Made by a program: the position numbers and the translations under genes. A stretch of DNA of 64,000 bases from JANLTX01 sp049840835 (lineage in GTDB: Bacteria; Armatimonadota; Armatimonadia; Armatimonadales; Armatimonadaceae). Below, piece by piece: positions 33,836-42,450 of this stretch (its first letter is position 1; every line of letters starts with the position of its first letter). The stretch covers positions 62,001 through 126,000 of the forward strand of contig JASGJG010000007.1 of NCBI GenBank assembly GCA_049840835.1, read 5' to 3'. Below the pieces are notes generated by a model, which was not told the origin of the DNA, ran no database searches, and worked only from the letters and a program-made list of their open reading frames with translations.

Positions 33836-35278
33836 ATGGATGAGACTTCCACCATGGACTGGTCGGCGTTTCTGCATATCTTCTGGTATGTGATTGTGTT
33901 CTGCTACGGAGCCATCGTCGGCTCGTTCCTGAACGTCGTCATCTACCGACTGCCACTCGGCAGAAGCCTCACAAACCCGCCATCCAAGTGCCCCAACTGT
34001 AACTATGCTCTGACCATCTGGGACAACATCCCGATTCTGAGCTTCCTGTTCTTGCGGGCGCGCTGCCGTGATTGTAAAGAGCCGATTTCCTGGCGCTACC
34101 CCATGGTAGAGCTAACCTGCGCCTGTTTGTGGGTCGCTCTCTATCACCGTATTGCCGCAGACACCGGAACCTCCTGGGTAGACTTTGTGTTCCAGGCGCT
34201 CTTTGCCGCCGTGCTCTTAGCGCTGGTCTTTATCGACCTGGACCACTTCATCGCCCCCGATGAGCTGAACTGGACCGGGCTCGCACTCGGTATCACTCGT
34301 GATGTTGCGGTACTGGCACTCGCCTGGTTCGGCGGCCAGTTCCGCTGGGCCGAGCTAAGCGCTCCCTATCTCTATTTCGGTTGGCTGCCCAGGTCGATAG
34401 CGGGCGCTATTGTCTATGGCGGTGCGCTGTTCTTCATCTCCTGGTTCGGTTTCGCCTACTATGCCCGAAGAGAGAACGAGTCTTTTTTCGGCGCACTGGG
34501 CCGCTACTTCCGCTATTTGCGCGAAGATGAAGAAGTCATCTCCGCCGCTTCTCAGCAGGGCATGGCTATTGTCGGACCTGGTGATGCACCCGCTCCCATA
34601 GAGGACGAACTGGAAGCGCCCCGCTTAGCCTTCTCGCCTGGATTCTTAGGGCTGGTCTGCGCGCTACTCATGGTTCCTGTGGTCGGCTGGTTCGCCCCTC
34701 TGTTTTTCCTGGCGCCGCTACTCCTGTTTACTTTAATAGCAAAACGCCCCGAGGAAAATTTCTCCGGAGTGAACGGTCGATTCTGGCGCTCAAACGATCT
34801 GGGCCTGCCCGGTAGCGCCAGCCAGGAAGTGGAAGCCTCGCAGACCGAAGCCGATGAATTCGCTCTAGAAGCGGAGAGCGGCGAACATGGCGCCATGGGC
34901 TTTGGTGATGTGAAACTTGCTCTGGCAGTTGGGGCAATCCTTGGACCGGCTCAGGCACTACTCTCGCTGCTGGTGGCGACTGCCATTGGCGCCGTAACCG
35001 GTATCGCGCTGGCTCGACGCTACAACCGCGATAATCTCAAGCTCTCCGTGCCCTTCGTGCCGTTTATGGCTGCCGGAGCGATTATCTGTATGCTCTTCGG
35101 CCCGGCGTTCGTGACCTGGTACATGGCCCGCTTGAATCCAGAAGCCGCCGTGCAGCAGCCAGTGCAGCGGCCCGGCTCGCGTCGCAGAATGCTCCCCACC
35201 CCCGGCCCTACCGGCGATTTCCCGGAGAAACGCGCTCCGCAGAATAGAATGCTTGATGTCGGACCTAAGCCACGTTGA
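33836..35278 (+). CDS. pilD: Prepilin peptidase / N-methyltransferase (A24 family) with long insertion
   Basis: 480 residues, much longer than the usual 250-290. The N-terminal domain has GSFLNVVIYRLP and the zinc-type cysteines CPNC...CRDC, followed by ISWRYPMVEL. The two catalytic aspartates are in FIDLDH (Asp134) and MGFGDVKL (Asp358). About 220 residues separate them instead of about 60. The insert contains extra membrane helices and a charged stretch rich in Glu and Ala. After the last helix there is a Pro/Arg-rich tail. The enzyme should cut and methylate the three prepilins in this window. Its end overlaps moaC. Confidence 0.9.
   Translation: MDETSTMDWSAFLHIFWYVIVFCYGAIVGSFLNVVIYRLPLGRSLTNPPSKCPNCNYALTIWDNIPILSFLFLRARCRDCKEPISWRYPMVELTCACLWVALYHRIAADTGTSWVDFVFQALFAAVLLALVFIDLDHFIAPDELNWTGLALGITRDVAVLALAWFGGQFRWAELSAPYLYFGWLPRSIAGAIVYGGALFFISWFGFAYYARRENESFFGALGRYFRYLREDEEVISAASQQGMAIVGPGDAPAPIEDELEAPRLAFSPGFLGLVCALLMVPVVGWFAPLFFLAPLLLFTLIAKRPEENFSGVNGRFWRSNDLGLPGSASQEVEASQTEADEFALEAESGEHGAMGFGDVKLALAVGAILGPAQALLSLLVATAIGAVTGIALARRYNRDNLKLSVPFVPFMAAGAIICMLFGPAFVTWYMARLNPEAAVQQPVQRPGSRRRMLPTPGPTGDFPEKRAPQNRMLDVGPKPR
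35245..35250 (+). promoter_or_regulatory. -10-like hexamer TAGAAT, 5 bases before moaC and inside pilD
   Basis: TAGAAT, five bases, then ATG at 35256, within the last codons of pilD. It may give moaC-moeA separate leaderless expression. Confidence 0.35.
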
Positions 35279-35720
35279 TGCCAGCGGCGCGGCGCGCATG
35301 GTGGATGTCTCTGAGAAACCAGAGACGCACCGGCTTGCACGCGCCCATGGCCGTGTGCGTATGGCAGAGGCAACCCGCGACCTTCTCGCCCGCAAAGCGC
35401 TGCCTAAAGGCGATGTGCTTACAGTAGCCAAGGTAGCTGGAATCCTGGCCGCCAAAAAGTGCGGCGAGCTGATTCCTATGTGCCACCCATTGCCTCTGAC
35501 CGATGTGCAGGTAGAGCTAGCTCTTAGCGAGCAAGGGGTAGAGATTACCGCCAGCGCCTCCTGCGTCGGGCGCACGGGAGTAGAGATGGAGGCGCTCACT
35601 GCAGTCAGCATCGCAGCGCTCACGGTCTACGATATGTGCAAGTCCGCCGACAAAGACATGGTCATCGACGGAATCCAGCTTATCGAGAAGCGAGGTGGCA
35701 AGAGTGATTTCGTACGATGA
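35256..35720 (+). CDS. moaC: Cyclic pyranopterin monophosphate synthase MoaC
   Basis: 154 residues, full length. It contains the family motifs LSHVDASGAARMVDVSEKPET, KKCGELIPMCHPLPLTDV, TASASCVGRTGVEMEALTAVS and YDMCKSADKDMVI, including the active-site lysine near the end. It converts 3',8-cyclo-GTP to cPMP, the second step of molybdenum cofactor synthesis in the cytoplasm. An in-frame TTG lies one codon before the chosen ATG. The gene overlaps pilD upstream (23 bases) and moeA downstream (26 bases), so moaC-moeA form a pair. Confidence 0.95.
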   Translation: MSDLSHVDASGAARMVDVSEKPETHRLARAHGRVRMAEATRDLLARKALPKGDVLTVAKVAGILAAKKCGELIPMCHPLPLTDVQVELALSEQGVEITASASCVGRTGVEMEALTAVSIAALTVYDMCKSADKDMVIDGIQLIEKRGGKSDFVR

Positions 35721-36915
35721 AGCTCTGGCGCGGGTCCTGGCTGCCGTGGAAAGCCCCCTGCCTTCTGAGTCCGTTTCTCTAAGAGACATACAGGGGCGCG
35801 CTCTAGCAGCAGATCTTCTGGCTCCTCTAAACCTGCCTCCCTTTGATAATGCCATGGTAGATGGCTTCGCGGTGCGGCTGGCGACAACCAGTGCGGCATC
35901 GCATGAGATCCCTCTAACTCTACCCATTACAGGCGAGGTCTCTGCCGGAAGCGTACCCACACGAGCTCTACGAGCGGGTGAAGCCTGGCGTATCTACACC
36001 GGGGCACCTATACCCGAAGGCTGCGATGCCCTGGTCATGGTGGAAGATACAGAAGAGGACGAAGACGAGCCAGGGTGGGTTACCCTGCGCCACAGCGGAT
36101 TTTCCGGTTTTATTCGCAAGCGTGGGTCCGACATTGTTGGTGGTGCACTCGCGATTGCCGCCGGATTGAGTCTGGGACCAGGGGAGATTGCGTTGATGGC
36201 ATCCCTCGGAGTCATAGAAGGTTCCTGCCCTCGCATGCCCCGTGTAGGGCTATTGACCACGGGAGATGAGCTGGTTCCTGTAGGCCGACCACTTGGCGCC
36301 GGCCAGATCTATAACTCCAATGGTCCCGCACTGGAAACCGCCATTGTGCGAGCCGGTGGCATTGTGGCTGCGTGTATCCATGCTCGGGATACTGTTGCTG
36401 CAACCGAGGCTGCCTTTGATGCCCTGGCAGACTGTGATGTGATTGTCAGTTCGGGCGGGGTTTCCATGGGCGATCATGACCATGTGAAAGCGGTGCTAGA
36501 GAAACGTGGCGGCCTGGATTTCTGGCGCATAGCCATCAAGCCAGGCAAACCCCTGGCATTTGGAAAAATAGGCTCAGCACTCTTTTTTGGCCTGCCCGGC
36601 AACCCGGCATCGTCCCTGGTGACCTTTGAGCTGTTCGTGCGCCCTGTGCTGAGAAAACTGATGGGGCAAAACGACCTGCTACGCATGGAGATTCACGCTA
36701 CTCTGGCGACTCCACTAGAGCATTCACGGGGCCGCAGGGAGTTTGTGCGCGCCTCGTTAGAGTGGCGCAATGGAGTTGCCTACGCGACTCCTACTGGAGA
36801 GCAGACCTCACACCGCACACACTCTTTGGTGGGAGCCAACGCCCTGCTGATCGCCCATGAAAACCATGGGGATTATGGCAATGGGGATGTGTTGCCTGCG
36901 CTATTAACGGGGTAG
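35695..36915 (+). CDS. moeA: Molybdopterin molybdenumtransferase MoeA
   Basis: 406 residues with a GTG start. The N-terminal domain has LPPFDNAMVDGFAVR and the GEVSAGSVPTRALRAGEAWRIYTGAPIPEGCDALVM region. The MoCF/MogA-like domain has PRVGLLTTGDELVP, IYNSNGPAL, SSGGVSMGDHDH and the PGKPLAFG-LPGNPASS loop. The C-terminal beta domain is complete. It inserts molybdate into adenylylated molybdopterin. Coupled by overlap with moaC; other moa genes are outside the window. A composite hairpin repeat begins four bases after its stop. Confidence 0.95.
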   Translation: MARVISYDEALARVLAAVESPLPSESVSLRDIQGRALAADLLAPLNLPPFDNAMVDGFAVRLATTSAASHEIPLTLPITGEVSAGSVPTRALRAGEAWRIYTGAPIPEGCDALVMVEDTEEDEDEPGWVTLRHSGFSGFIRKRGSDIVGGALAIAAGLSLGPGEIALMASLGVIEGSCPRMPRVGLLTTGDELVPVGRPLGAGQIYNSNGPALETAIVRAGGIVAACIHARDTVAATEAAFDALADCDVIVSSGGVSMGDHDHVKAVLEKRGGLDFWRIAIKPGKPLAFGKIGSALFFGLPGNPASSLVTFELFVRPVLRKLMGQNDLLRMEIHATLATPLEHSRGRREFVRASLEWRNGVAYATPTGEQTSHRTHSLVGANALLIAHENHGDYGNGDVLPALLTG

Positions 36916-36918
36916 CCC

Positions 36919-37145
36919 ATCGATTTTGCCGAGTGATTAGAAATCACTCGCTGAGGGGGCTTCGCCCCGAACGTCCTGCCGGACGCTCAATGTATAGTCT
37001 TGATTGGTCGGTTGCGCCGTATATACAGGCGCTTGGTAGATAACGAACACTCCGCTCCAATTGGAAAGAGCTTCGCCACATTCGTCCGTGAGGACGTTCG
37101 GCGAAGCCCTTAGCGAGTGACTTCCAGTCACTCGACAAAACCGAT
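36919..37145. repeat. Composite inverted repeat built of stacked hairpins (copy 2)
   Basis: The left arm from 36919 and the right arm ending at 37145 are inverted copies over about 70 bases with few mismatches. Each arm holds three hairpins in the same order from the outside in. The first is GAGTGA-6-TCACTC-like. The second is a GGC(TTC)GCC core, extended to GGGGC-TTC-GCCCC on the left. The third is CGTCC-4-GGACG. This order equals that of the element at 10492-10641, although the outer hairpin sequence differs. About 75 unpaired bases lie in the centre. It fills the gap between moeA and the next gene and has no convincing ORF. Confidence 0.85.
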
Positions 37146-37155
37146 ATCTGTGGAG

Positions 37156-37605
37156 TTAGAAAATCTCTTCTTCTTTACCGTCGCTCCAATGAAGCTTGGT
37201 ATCAATCAGGCCAGGAGTCAGTAAGACTCGCAGGCTCTGTACACCGGTAAGCTCAGTGCTGGTGCCGTCTTCGGCCAGACCGAGGCTCAGCCAGAGACCA
37301 TCCAAGCTGCCATCTACAGACGAGGTGACCAGCAAGCGGCGTTGCTTGGCCACGATGTCTACCGTGCCTGGAAAGAGAGAGGCGTTTTTATGGGCATCGT
37401 TCTCTTTCCAGGAAAGCTGAGCGGTAATCTGGCTTTTCTCGGCATCAATGTTCAGCGCCAGAGATTCCACCTGACCTGGCAGAATCAGCTTACCGTCGAA
37501 AAAAACATTCAGGTCGTCGATGGCGTCTCCGGTCACGATGACCTGGGTGAGGTGGTTGGCAATGCGCGCCAGCTCAGCGGCGGCGGGCCGGTTTTGTGTA
37601 CTCAT
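37156..37605 (-). CDS. Conserved protein of unknown function
   Basis: 149 residues, no signal peptide or membrane helix. It has alternating beta-strand-like segments (GQVESLALNIDAEKSQITAQ and RRLLVTSSVDGSLDGLWLSLG) and an acidic end (HWSDGKEEEIF). I do not recognise a family. The start at 37605 has TAAAAT 7 bases upstream. The gene ends just outside the composite repeat. Another 149-residue protein lies upstream on the same strand with a 10-base gap, so they may be co-transcribed. Confidence 0.65.
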   Translation of the reverse strand: MSTQNRPAAAELARIANHLTQVIVTGDAIDDLNVFFDGKLILPGQVESLALNIDAEKSQITAQLSWKENDAHKNASLFPGTVDIVAKQRRLLVTSSVDGSLDGLWLSLGLAEDGTSTELTGVQSLRVLLTPGLIDTKLHWSDGKEEEIF

Positions 37606-37612
37606 AGTTCTG

Positions 37613-37618
37613 ATTTTA
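37613..37618 (-). promoter_or_regulatory. -10 hexamer TAAAAT, 7 bases before the gene at 37605
   Basis: On the minus strand TAAAAT, seven bases, then ATG. It overlaps the stop of the gene upstream, so the downstream gene can be expressed separately. Confidence 0.45.
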
Positions 37619-38065
37619 GAGGATAGTGTGGGTAATCAGCTCATCGCGCAGTAGGAAGCGGTCTTTGTACTCGCTCACATAGGCGCGAACATCGTTTTCA
37701 GGCGCGTTGATATCTACCAGCAAATCCACCACGGCTCGGGTGATATCGCGCTCGTTTAGCCAGACACGGGTATGGTCCGTGAAGACCTCTGGGTGGGTGT
37801 TCTCTATCACCACTGTGTAGCCGGGAAACTCACAGGTAATTCGGCCCGGCAGCAAGTCCATGGGCTCATCGGGGGCCTCACTGGGTGTGATATAGGCGGT
37901 CAGGTCCGCTCCCTGGCGAATCCCACCGCCAGTCGGCTCCCCATCCCACTCATCGCGGCCTGCCCTCAGCTCGATATAGAACCGCTCAGCAGGCACTTCC
38001 ATGCCGTTCAGATGTAGCGTGGTAGAGTCCCAGTCGCCCCCGGTCTGAAAGAAGGTCTCTCGCAT
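37616..38065 (-). CDS. Conserved protein of unknown function
   Basis: 149 residues, soluble, acidic, with mostly beta-type segments (STTLHLNGMEVPAERFYIEL and ITCEFPGYTVVIENTHPEV) and a helical C-terminus (DVRAYVSEYKDRFLLRDEL). No known motif is recognised and there is no signal peptide. It starts 2 bases after the stop of the Ser-rich lipoprotein gene on the same strand and is followed closely by another small gene, which suggests a three-gene unit. Function unknown. Confidence 0.65.
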   Translation of the reverse strand: MRETFFQTGGDWDSTTLHLNGMEVPAERFYIELRAGRDEWDGEPTGGGIRQGADLTAYITPSEAPDEPMDLLPGRITCEFPGYTVVIENTHPEVFTDHTRVWLNERDITRAVVDLLVDINAPENDVRAYVSEYKDRFLLRDELITHTIL

Positions 38066-38067
38066 GC

Positions 38068-39147
38068 TTAGCGTCGCCTTCCGAATCCACCCGAGGAGCG
38101 TCCAAACGAGCTTGAGCTTCTGCCGAAGCTGCCACTGCTAGACGACGAGCGCCCGAAGCTCCCTGTAGAGCGGGAGTAGCCACTCGCCCCGGAGCCGAAG
38201 CTGCCACTGGAGCGACGGCTCGAGGAACCAAAGCCGGGCGATGAGCTGCTGCCGAACGAACCGGAGCTACGACCAAAGGTACTGGAAGAACCTGAGCTGC
38301 GCCCGAACGATCCACTGGAACCAGGCGAGCTCGGCGAGTAGCGGGTACCGGAGCTGCGACCAAAGGTGCCTGTGGAAGAGCGACCAAACGAGCCGGAACC
38401 GGGGCGCGACGAGGAGAATCCGCCTGTGGAGCGCGTTCCAAACGAGCTGGGAGCGCGACGACCTACAGAGTTATAGTTATAGGAACTTGCACTCCGCATG
38501 TTGTAGCGGTTCAGTGTGTTTGTCTGGTAGTAGTTCCGATAACCGCCCCAGTCGTAGCCTCGGCCTCCGATATTGATGTTCAGACCCACCATCGGCCTAT
38601 AGCCCATGTAACCGGCATGCCAGGGGCTATAGCCCCAGTACCCGCCGTGGTAGATCATGCCGGAGTACCAGCCCATAGCCATGTAGTCCGACCAGCTTGG
38701 CGCGATACCGATATAGGCTGGCCGCTCATAGGCGTAGTTCTGCGAGAACGGATACCACTTCGCGCCCTGTGCGGCGGCATTCTCCAGGTACTGCCCCGAG
38801 CGCATGTAGAGCGTAGGCACGTTATCTTCTACAATGAAGTAGTTATCCCCACTCGTCTGCCCGAACTTCATGACATACATGTTCTGGTTCTCAAACGGCA
38901 CCACAACAGTCTCACCTGTTCGAGCGTAGAGCTGATAGCCCCCCTGATCGAAAACACCCCGAGTAATCGGAATCTTCTCGTTTTTGGGCACATCATGCCA
39001 GTCCCAGACCTGAGAGTTCGTGGCCACAGCGGCAGGCGGCGGAGGCGCAGCCACGGGTGGAGCCATAGTCACCGGGGCAGGCCGTGAGAAGCAGCCCGCA
39101 CCAAGTGCGGCTACAGGAAGAGTCGCAAGAAAGAGTGTTCGTTTCAT
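38068..39147 (-). CDS. Lipoprotein with Ser/Gly/Arg/Phe low-complexity C-terminal half
   Basis: 359 residues. The signal MKRTLFLATLPVAALGAGC gives a lipobox at GAGC (Cys19). It is followed by a Pro/Ala linker, a compact aromatic-rich domain (about residues 45-215, many Tyr, Trp and Gly, for example GYWGYSPWHAGYMGYRP) and a tail of about 130 residues built of SFGRSSGS-like units. The tail is basic and probably disordered. The protein is likely exposed on the outer side of a membrane. I know no named family; the tail could bind nucleic acid or polysaccharide, or self-associate. A TATATA lies 8 bases before the chosen start. Confidence 0.75.
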   Translation of the reverse strand: MKRTLFLATLPVAALGAGCFSRPAPVTMAPPVAAPPPPAAVATNSQVWDWHDVPKNEKIPITRGVFDQGGYQLYARTGETVVVPFENQNMYVMKFGQTSGDNYFIVEDNVPTLYMRSGQYLENAAAQGAKWYPFSQNYAYERPAYIGIAPSWSDYMAMGWYSGMIYHGGYWGYSPWHAGYMGYRPMVGLNINIGGRGYDWGGYRNYYQTNTLNRYNMRSASSYNYNSVGRRAPSSFGTRSTGGFSSSRPGSGSFGRSSTGTFGRSSGTRYSPSSPGSSGSFGRSSGSSSTFGRSSGSFGSSSSPGFGSSSRRSSGSFGSGASGYSRSTGSFGRSSSSSGSFGRSSSSFGRSSGGFGRRR

Positions 39148-39228
39148 TGTTGTTCTATATATAATGACACGTATTTTTTTATTCGGTTGCACCCGTAACC
39201 GTTCCCACTCGTTATTCGTTGGAAGTCC

Positions 39229-40782
39229 ATGGGCGACCAGGAGAAAGAGATTCGCCGCCTGGAGTATCTGGCACAGTCCAATCCACGCCTGTGGAAATGG
39301 CGTGTAGGATTCTGGGTTGCCCTCGGCTATGGCGTACTGGCCCTCTTCCCGCTCTCTCTGCTAACTCTTATCGGCACTACTATGCTCTGGGCCTGGAGTC
39401 AGGGTTGTCTCTGTGTTCAGGCCGCGAATCCTGCTGTTTTGCTCGGTGTACTGGCGCTGTTTTCTGCTCTGGGGTTGGCACTCTCCGCTTTTGTGGTCAG
39501 GCTCTCCCCGCCACCAGGTATTCCCCTGCGCTCTGCCGATGCACCGGAGCTTTTCGCGGAGATTCGTAACCTCTCCAAACAACTACATATGCGTCCCTTT
39601 ACTCGGGTATTGCTCACCCCAGATGGTGGAGCAGGTGTGGTAGAGCTGCCCCGCGCCTGGGGAGGAACGGTCTCTTACTTGCTGATTGGCCTGCCGCTCT
39701 TAGAGACATTGAGCATGGAGCAGTTCCGCGCGGTGCTAACACATGAACTGGGCCACCTGCGTGGAGGAGACTCCCGGTTTACCCGCGCAACAGTGCGACT
39801 GAGCGCTATCTGGGAACGCTTGTATGGGCGCGGAGGCGGGCGGGCGTTTCGCAAGTTCGCAGGCTGGTACTTTCCCCGATTGGCGGCGCATACCTATGCC
39901 GTGCGGCGAAACCATGAGCGCCTGGCAGACCGACTAGCCGCTCATGTCTGCGGCAAAGAGGCTCTGGCCGATGCACTCGGGGCCGCGCTGGGCAGATTAC
40001 AGTTTTTAGACGAGGCGTTTCAGGCAGCACTGGAGCAGCATGCCCGCGCGGTGCCACATCCCCCCGAAAAGCTCTTTACAGCTTATTTAACGACTCTGAG
40101 CGCTCCCCTGAGTGATGCTGAGAAGAAGCAGGCACTGCGAGCCGCCATGGGCGAGGCATCTGCTCCCACCGACCCGCACCCCTCTCTGATAGAGCGCATG
40201 GAGGCGCTGGGGTGCTCGGCGCGAATCCCAGCTCGGTCGGATATAAGCGCGGCTCAGGCACTACTCGGCCCCTCTCGGATACGGCTTACGGAGACCATGG
40301 ATGCGCTCTGGCGCAAGCAGCTTACCCCCGACTGGCGCCGCACGTTTACGGAGACTCGTGCGGCCCGCCGTGAGCGAACACTCTTAGAAGAGAAGCTGGC
40401 CAGAGGCGAATGGCTAGATGGAGCGACTCTGCTCCGACTGGCAGGCTATGTAGAACTTTTCGATGGCCCAGACGCCGCTCGCCCGTACTTTGAACGCCTG
40501 CGCATGCACCCAGAGGCGGGTGCTAGAGCAATATTCGCGCTAGGACGACAGGACCTGGAGGCAGGCCGCCCTGATGGTCTGTGGCGCATGGAGAATGTTC
40601 TGCAGCGCGTGCCGGAGCAAGCCGCCGAGGGACTGCAGCTGCTTTACCGATTCCATAGGAATCGGGGAGACTGGCGGGCAGCCGCAGATGTGCTAAGGCG
40701 CCAACAGAGCTGGCAAAGCGCCCCTCTCGCCCGCCCTGAACCACAGGAGCGCTTTGACAAAGAAGCCTGCATGATACGATAG
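39229..40782 (+). CDS. M48-family zinc metalloprotease with C-terminal extension
   Basis: 517 residues. Two membrane helices near the N-terminus (about 25-50 and 65-85) are followed by a Ste24/HtpX-like peptidase domain. The zinc motif HELGH lies in LTHELGHLRGGDSRF (about residue 172), and the third ligand region is NHERLADRLAAHV. The C-terminal 230 residues hold helical, TPR-like units (GYVELFDGPDAARPYFERL). It probably removes damaged or misfolded membrane proteins. The predicted ribosome binding site is GGAAG, 4 bases before ATG. murJ follows after 6 bases. Confidence 0.87.
   Translation: MGDQEKEIRRLEYLAQSNPRLWKWRVGFWVALGYGVLALFPLSLLTLIGTTMLWAWSQGCLCVQAANPAVLLGVLALFSALGLALSAFVVRLSPPPGIPLRSADAPELFAEIRNLSKQLHMRPFTRVLLTPDGGAGVVELPRAWGGTVSYLLIGLPLLETLSMEQFRAVLTHELGHLRGGDSRFTRATVRLSAIWERLYGRGGGRAFRKFAGWYFPRLAAHTYAVRRNHERLADRLAAHVCGKEALADALGAALGRLQFLDEAFQAALEQHARAVPHPPEKLFTAYLTTLSAPLSDAEKKQALRAAMGEASAPTDPHPSLIERMEALGCSARIPARSDISAAQALLGPSRIRLTETMDALWRKQLTPDWRRTFTETRAARRERTLLEEKLARGEWLDGATLLRLAGYVELFDGPDAARPYFERLRMHPEAGARAIFALGRQDLEAGRPDGLWRMENVLQRVPEQAAEGLQLLYRFHRNRGDWRAAADVLRRQQSWQSAPLARPEPQERFDKEACMIR
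40754..40780 (+). promoter_or_regulatory. Possible promoter TTGACA-15-TACGAT before murJ
   Basis: TTGACA (40754-40759) and TACGAT (40775-40780) lie in the end of the M48 gene, 8 bases before the GTG of murJ. The spacer of 15 is short, so strength is doubtful. Confidence 0.35.
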
Positions 40783-40788
40783 GCTTGA

Positions 40789-42450
40789 GTGACACCGCCT
40801 GTGGCCGCCAATAGTGCATCTTCTCGTCCGGCTAGTGCCGCCCCTTCTGCCGGGCGCGCCACCCTGATGGTCATGGTTTTTGTGATGCTGTCGCGCGTAC
40901 TTGGCGTCGTGCGCGATATTGCCATCAACCACTTTTACGGGCGCGGTATTCCCACAGATATCTACACAGCAGCCTTTCGCATCCCGGATGTTCTTCAGTA
41001 TCTGGTAGCTGGTGGCGCTCTGGCCACTGTCTTCGTACCTGTCTTCACCGAATACTGGGAAAAGGATCAAAAGAAAGATGCCTGGCGAGTCTTTGGCACC
41101 GTTATCTCGGTCGTCGCCGTTATCGCAGCACTACTGGTAGTGATTATGGAGTTCCTGGCGGGCCCGCTGGCCCGCTGGATGAATCCGGCTATCGGCATCA
41201 AGGGCTGGATGTACTCGCCCGAGGAGATGGCCCGGCAACAGGAAGATGCCTGGCATCAGGTAGCCGCGCTCTCCCGAATTCTCCTGCCCGCACAGTGGTG
41301 TTTCTTCGTCGGCGGCCTCATGATGGGGACGCTGAACGCGCGCAAGAACTTCCTGATTCCCGCCGTGGGTCCTCTGGTCTACAACGGGGGAATCATTGTT
41401 GCGGCTATCTTCTTCAACCAGGGTGGCTCAACACTGGCGCCGCTCTGCTGGGGCGCCTTTATCGCCGCCTGCCTGGGCAACTTCCTGCTCCCAGTCGTCA
41501 CCCTGATACAGATGAAGGCCCCGTTTATACTGGGCTTCGATCTGCAGCACCCCGGTGTCCGCAAAGTCGGGCAACTCATGATTCCTGCCCTGCTTGGCCT
41601 TTCTCTGAGTCAGCTAGGCTTCTGGATAACCGGAAACTTCACAAACGGTGTAGGCGCGCTCAGCTCCCTGCGCATTGCCTACAACCTCACTCAGGCGCCT
41701 ATTGGTATCTTTGCACAGGCGTCTGCCATAGTTATCTTCCCCACTATTGCCGCACTGGCCGCACGTGAAGAGTGGTCGGATTTCCGACGTGAGATTCACT
41801 ATGGAATCCGCCGAATTCTCTTTTTGACTGTTCCTGCCTCGGTGCTCATGGCAGCTCTAGCCGAGCCACTGGTAACCGCAGTCTACATGAGCGGCAAGTT
41901 TACTCCGGCAGACGCCACGGCCACAGCAGCCGTATTGGGCTGGTACTCGCTGGGCACCTTTGCCTGGAGCGCTCAGGCAGTTCTGGCGCGCGGTTTCTAT
42001 GCCCGCCAGAACTCCAAAACCCCGGTGATTATCACCACAAGCATGGTCTTTACCTTTGTGGTGCTCTGTATGGTACTGCCCCACCTCTTCCCGCCCACGC
42101 GCTCTTTCTTAGGCTTAGCACTTGCCCTCTCTATTGCCGGAACGCTGAACATGCTTATCTTCTTCTGGCGACTTCAGGTCGAAGTTGGCAAGCTATCTCT
42201 GCGCACTTTGGGAATCGCGTCTACCAAGATAACCCTGGCGGCGCTGGCGGGGGGTGGGGTTGCTCTGCTGTACCTGAAACTGTTCTGGCACGGTCCCCAG
42301 TCCGGGCGCATGATGGGGCTTATGACGGTGATTCTAGCTGGCGCTGCTGCCCTGGCCGTCTATCTGGGCGCCTGCCTGGTTTTAAACGTTTCCGAGCTAA
42401 AGACCATTCGCACTATGTTCCAACGAAGGAAAACCCCTACCAATGCTTGA
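40789..42450 (+). CDS. murJ: Lipid II flippase MurJ (MviN family)
   Basis: 553 residues with about 14 membrane helices. Family marks include SRVLGVVRDIAINHFYGRG, DIYTAAFRIPDVLQYLVAGGALATVFVPVF, the GTLNARKNFLIPAVGPLVYN region and LTQAPIGIFAQASAIVIFP. It moves lipid II across the cytoplasmic membrane during peptidoglycan synthesis. The N-terminal 20 residues are an Ala/Ser/Pro-rich extension. The start is GTG. It overlaps the next gene by 8 bases. uppP, another step of the lipid carrier cycle, lies at 63 kb. Confidence 0.93.
   Translation: MTPPVAANSASSRPASAAPSAGRATLMVMVFVMLSRVLGVVRDIAINHFYGRGIPTDIYTAAFRIPDVLQYLVAGGALATVFVPVFTEYWEKDQKKDAWRVFGTVISVVAVIAALLVVIMEFLAGPLARWMNPAIGIKGWMYSPEEMARQQEDAWHQVAALSRILLPAQWCFFVGGLMMGTLNARKNFLIPAVGPLVYNGGIIVAAIFFNQGGSTLAPLCWGAFIAACLGNFLLPVVTLIQMKAPFILGFDLQHPGVRKVGQLMIPALLGLSLSQLGFWITGNFTNGVGALSSLRIAYNLTQAPIGIFAQASAIVIFPTIAALAAREEWSDFRREIHYGIRRILFLTVPASVLMAALAEPLVTAVYMSGKFTPADATATAAVLGWYSLGTFAWSAQAVLARGFYARQNSKTPVIITTSMVFTFVVLCMVLPHLFPPTRSFLGLALALSIAGTLNMLIFFWRLQVEVGKLSLRTLGIASTKITLAALAGGGVALLYLKLFWHGPQSGRMMGLMTVILAGAAALAVYLGACLVLNVSELKTIRTMFQRRKTPTNA

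Noticed and set aside
36937..37138. Two short minus-strand ORFs inside the second composite repeat
   Set aside because: They are made only of hairpin sequence, differ in frame and have no start signal or family resemblance.
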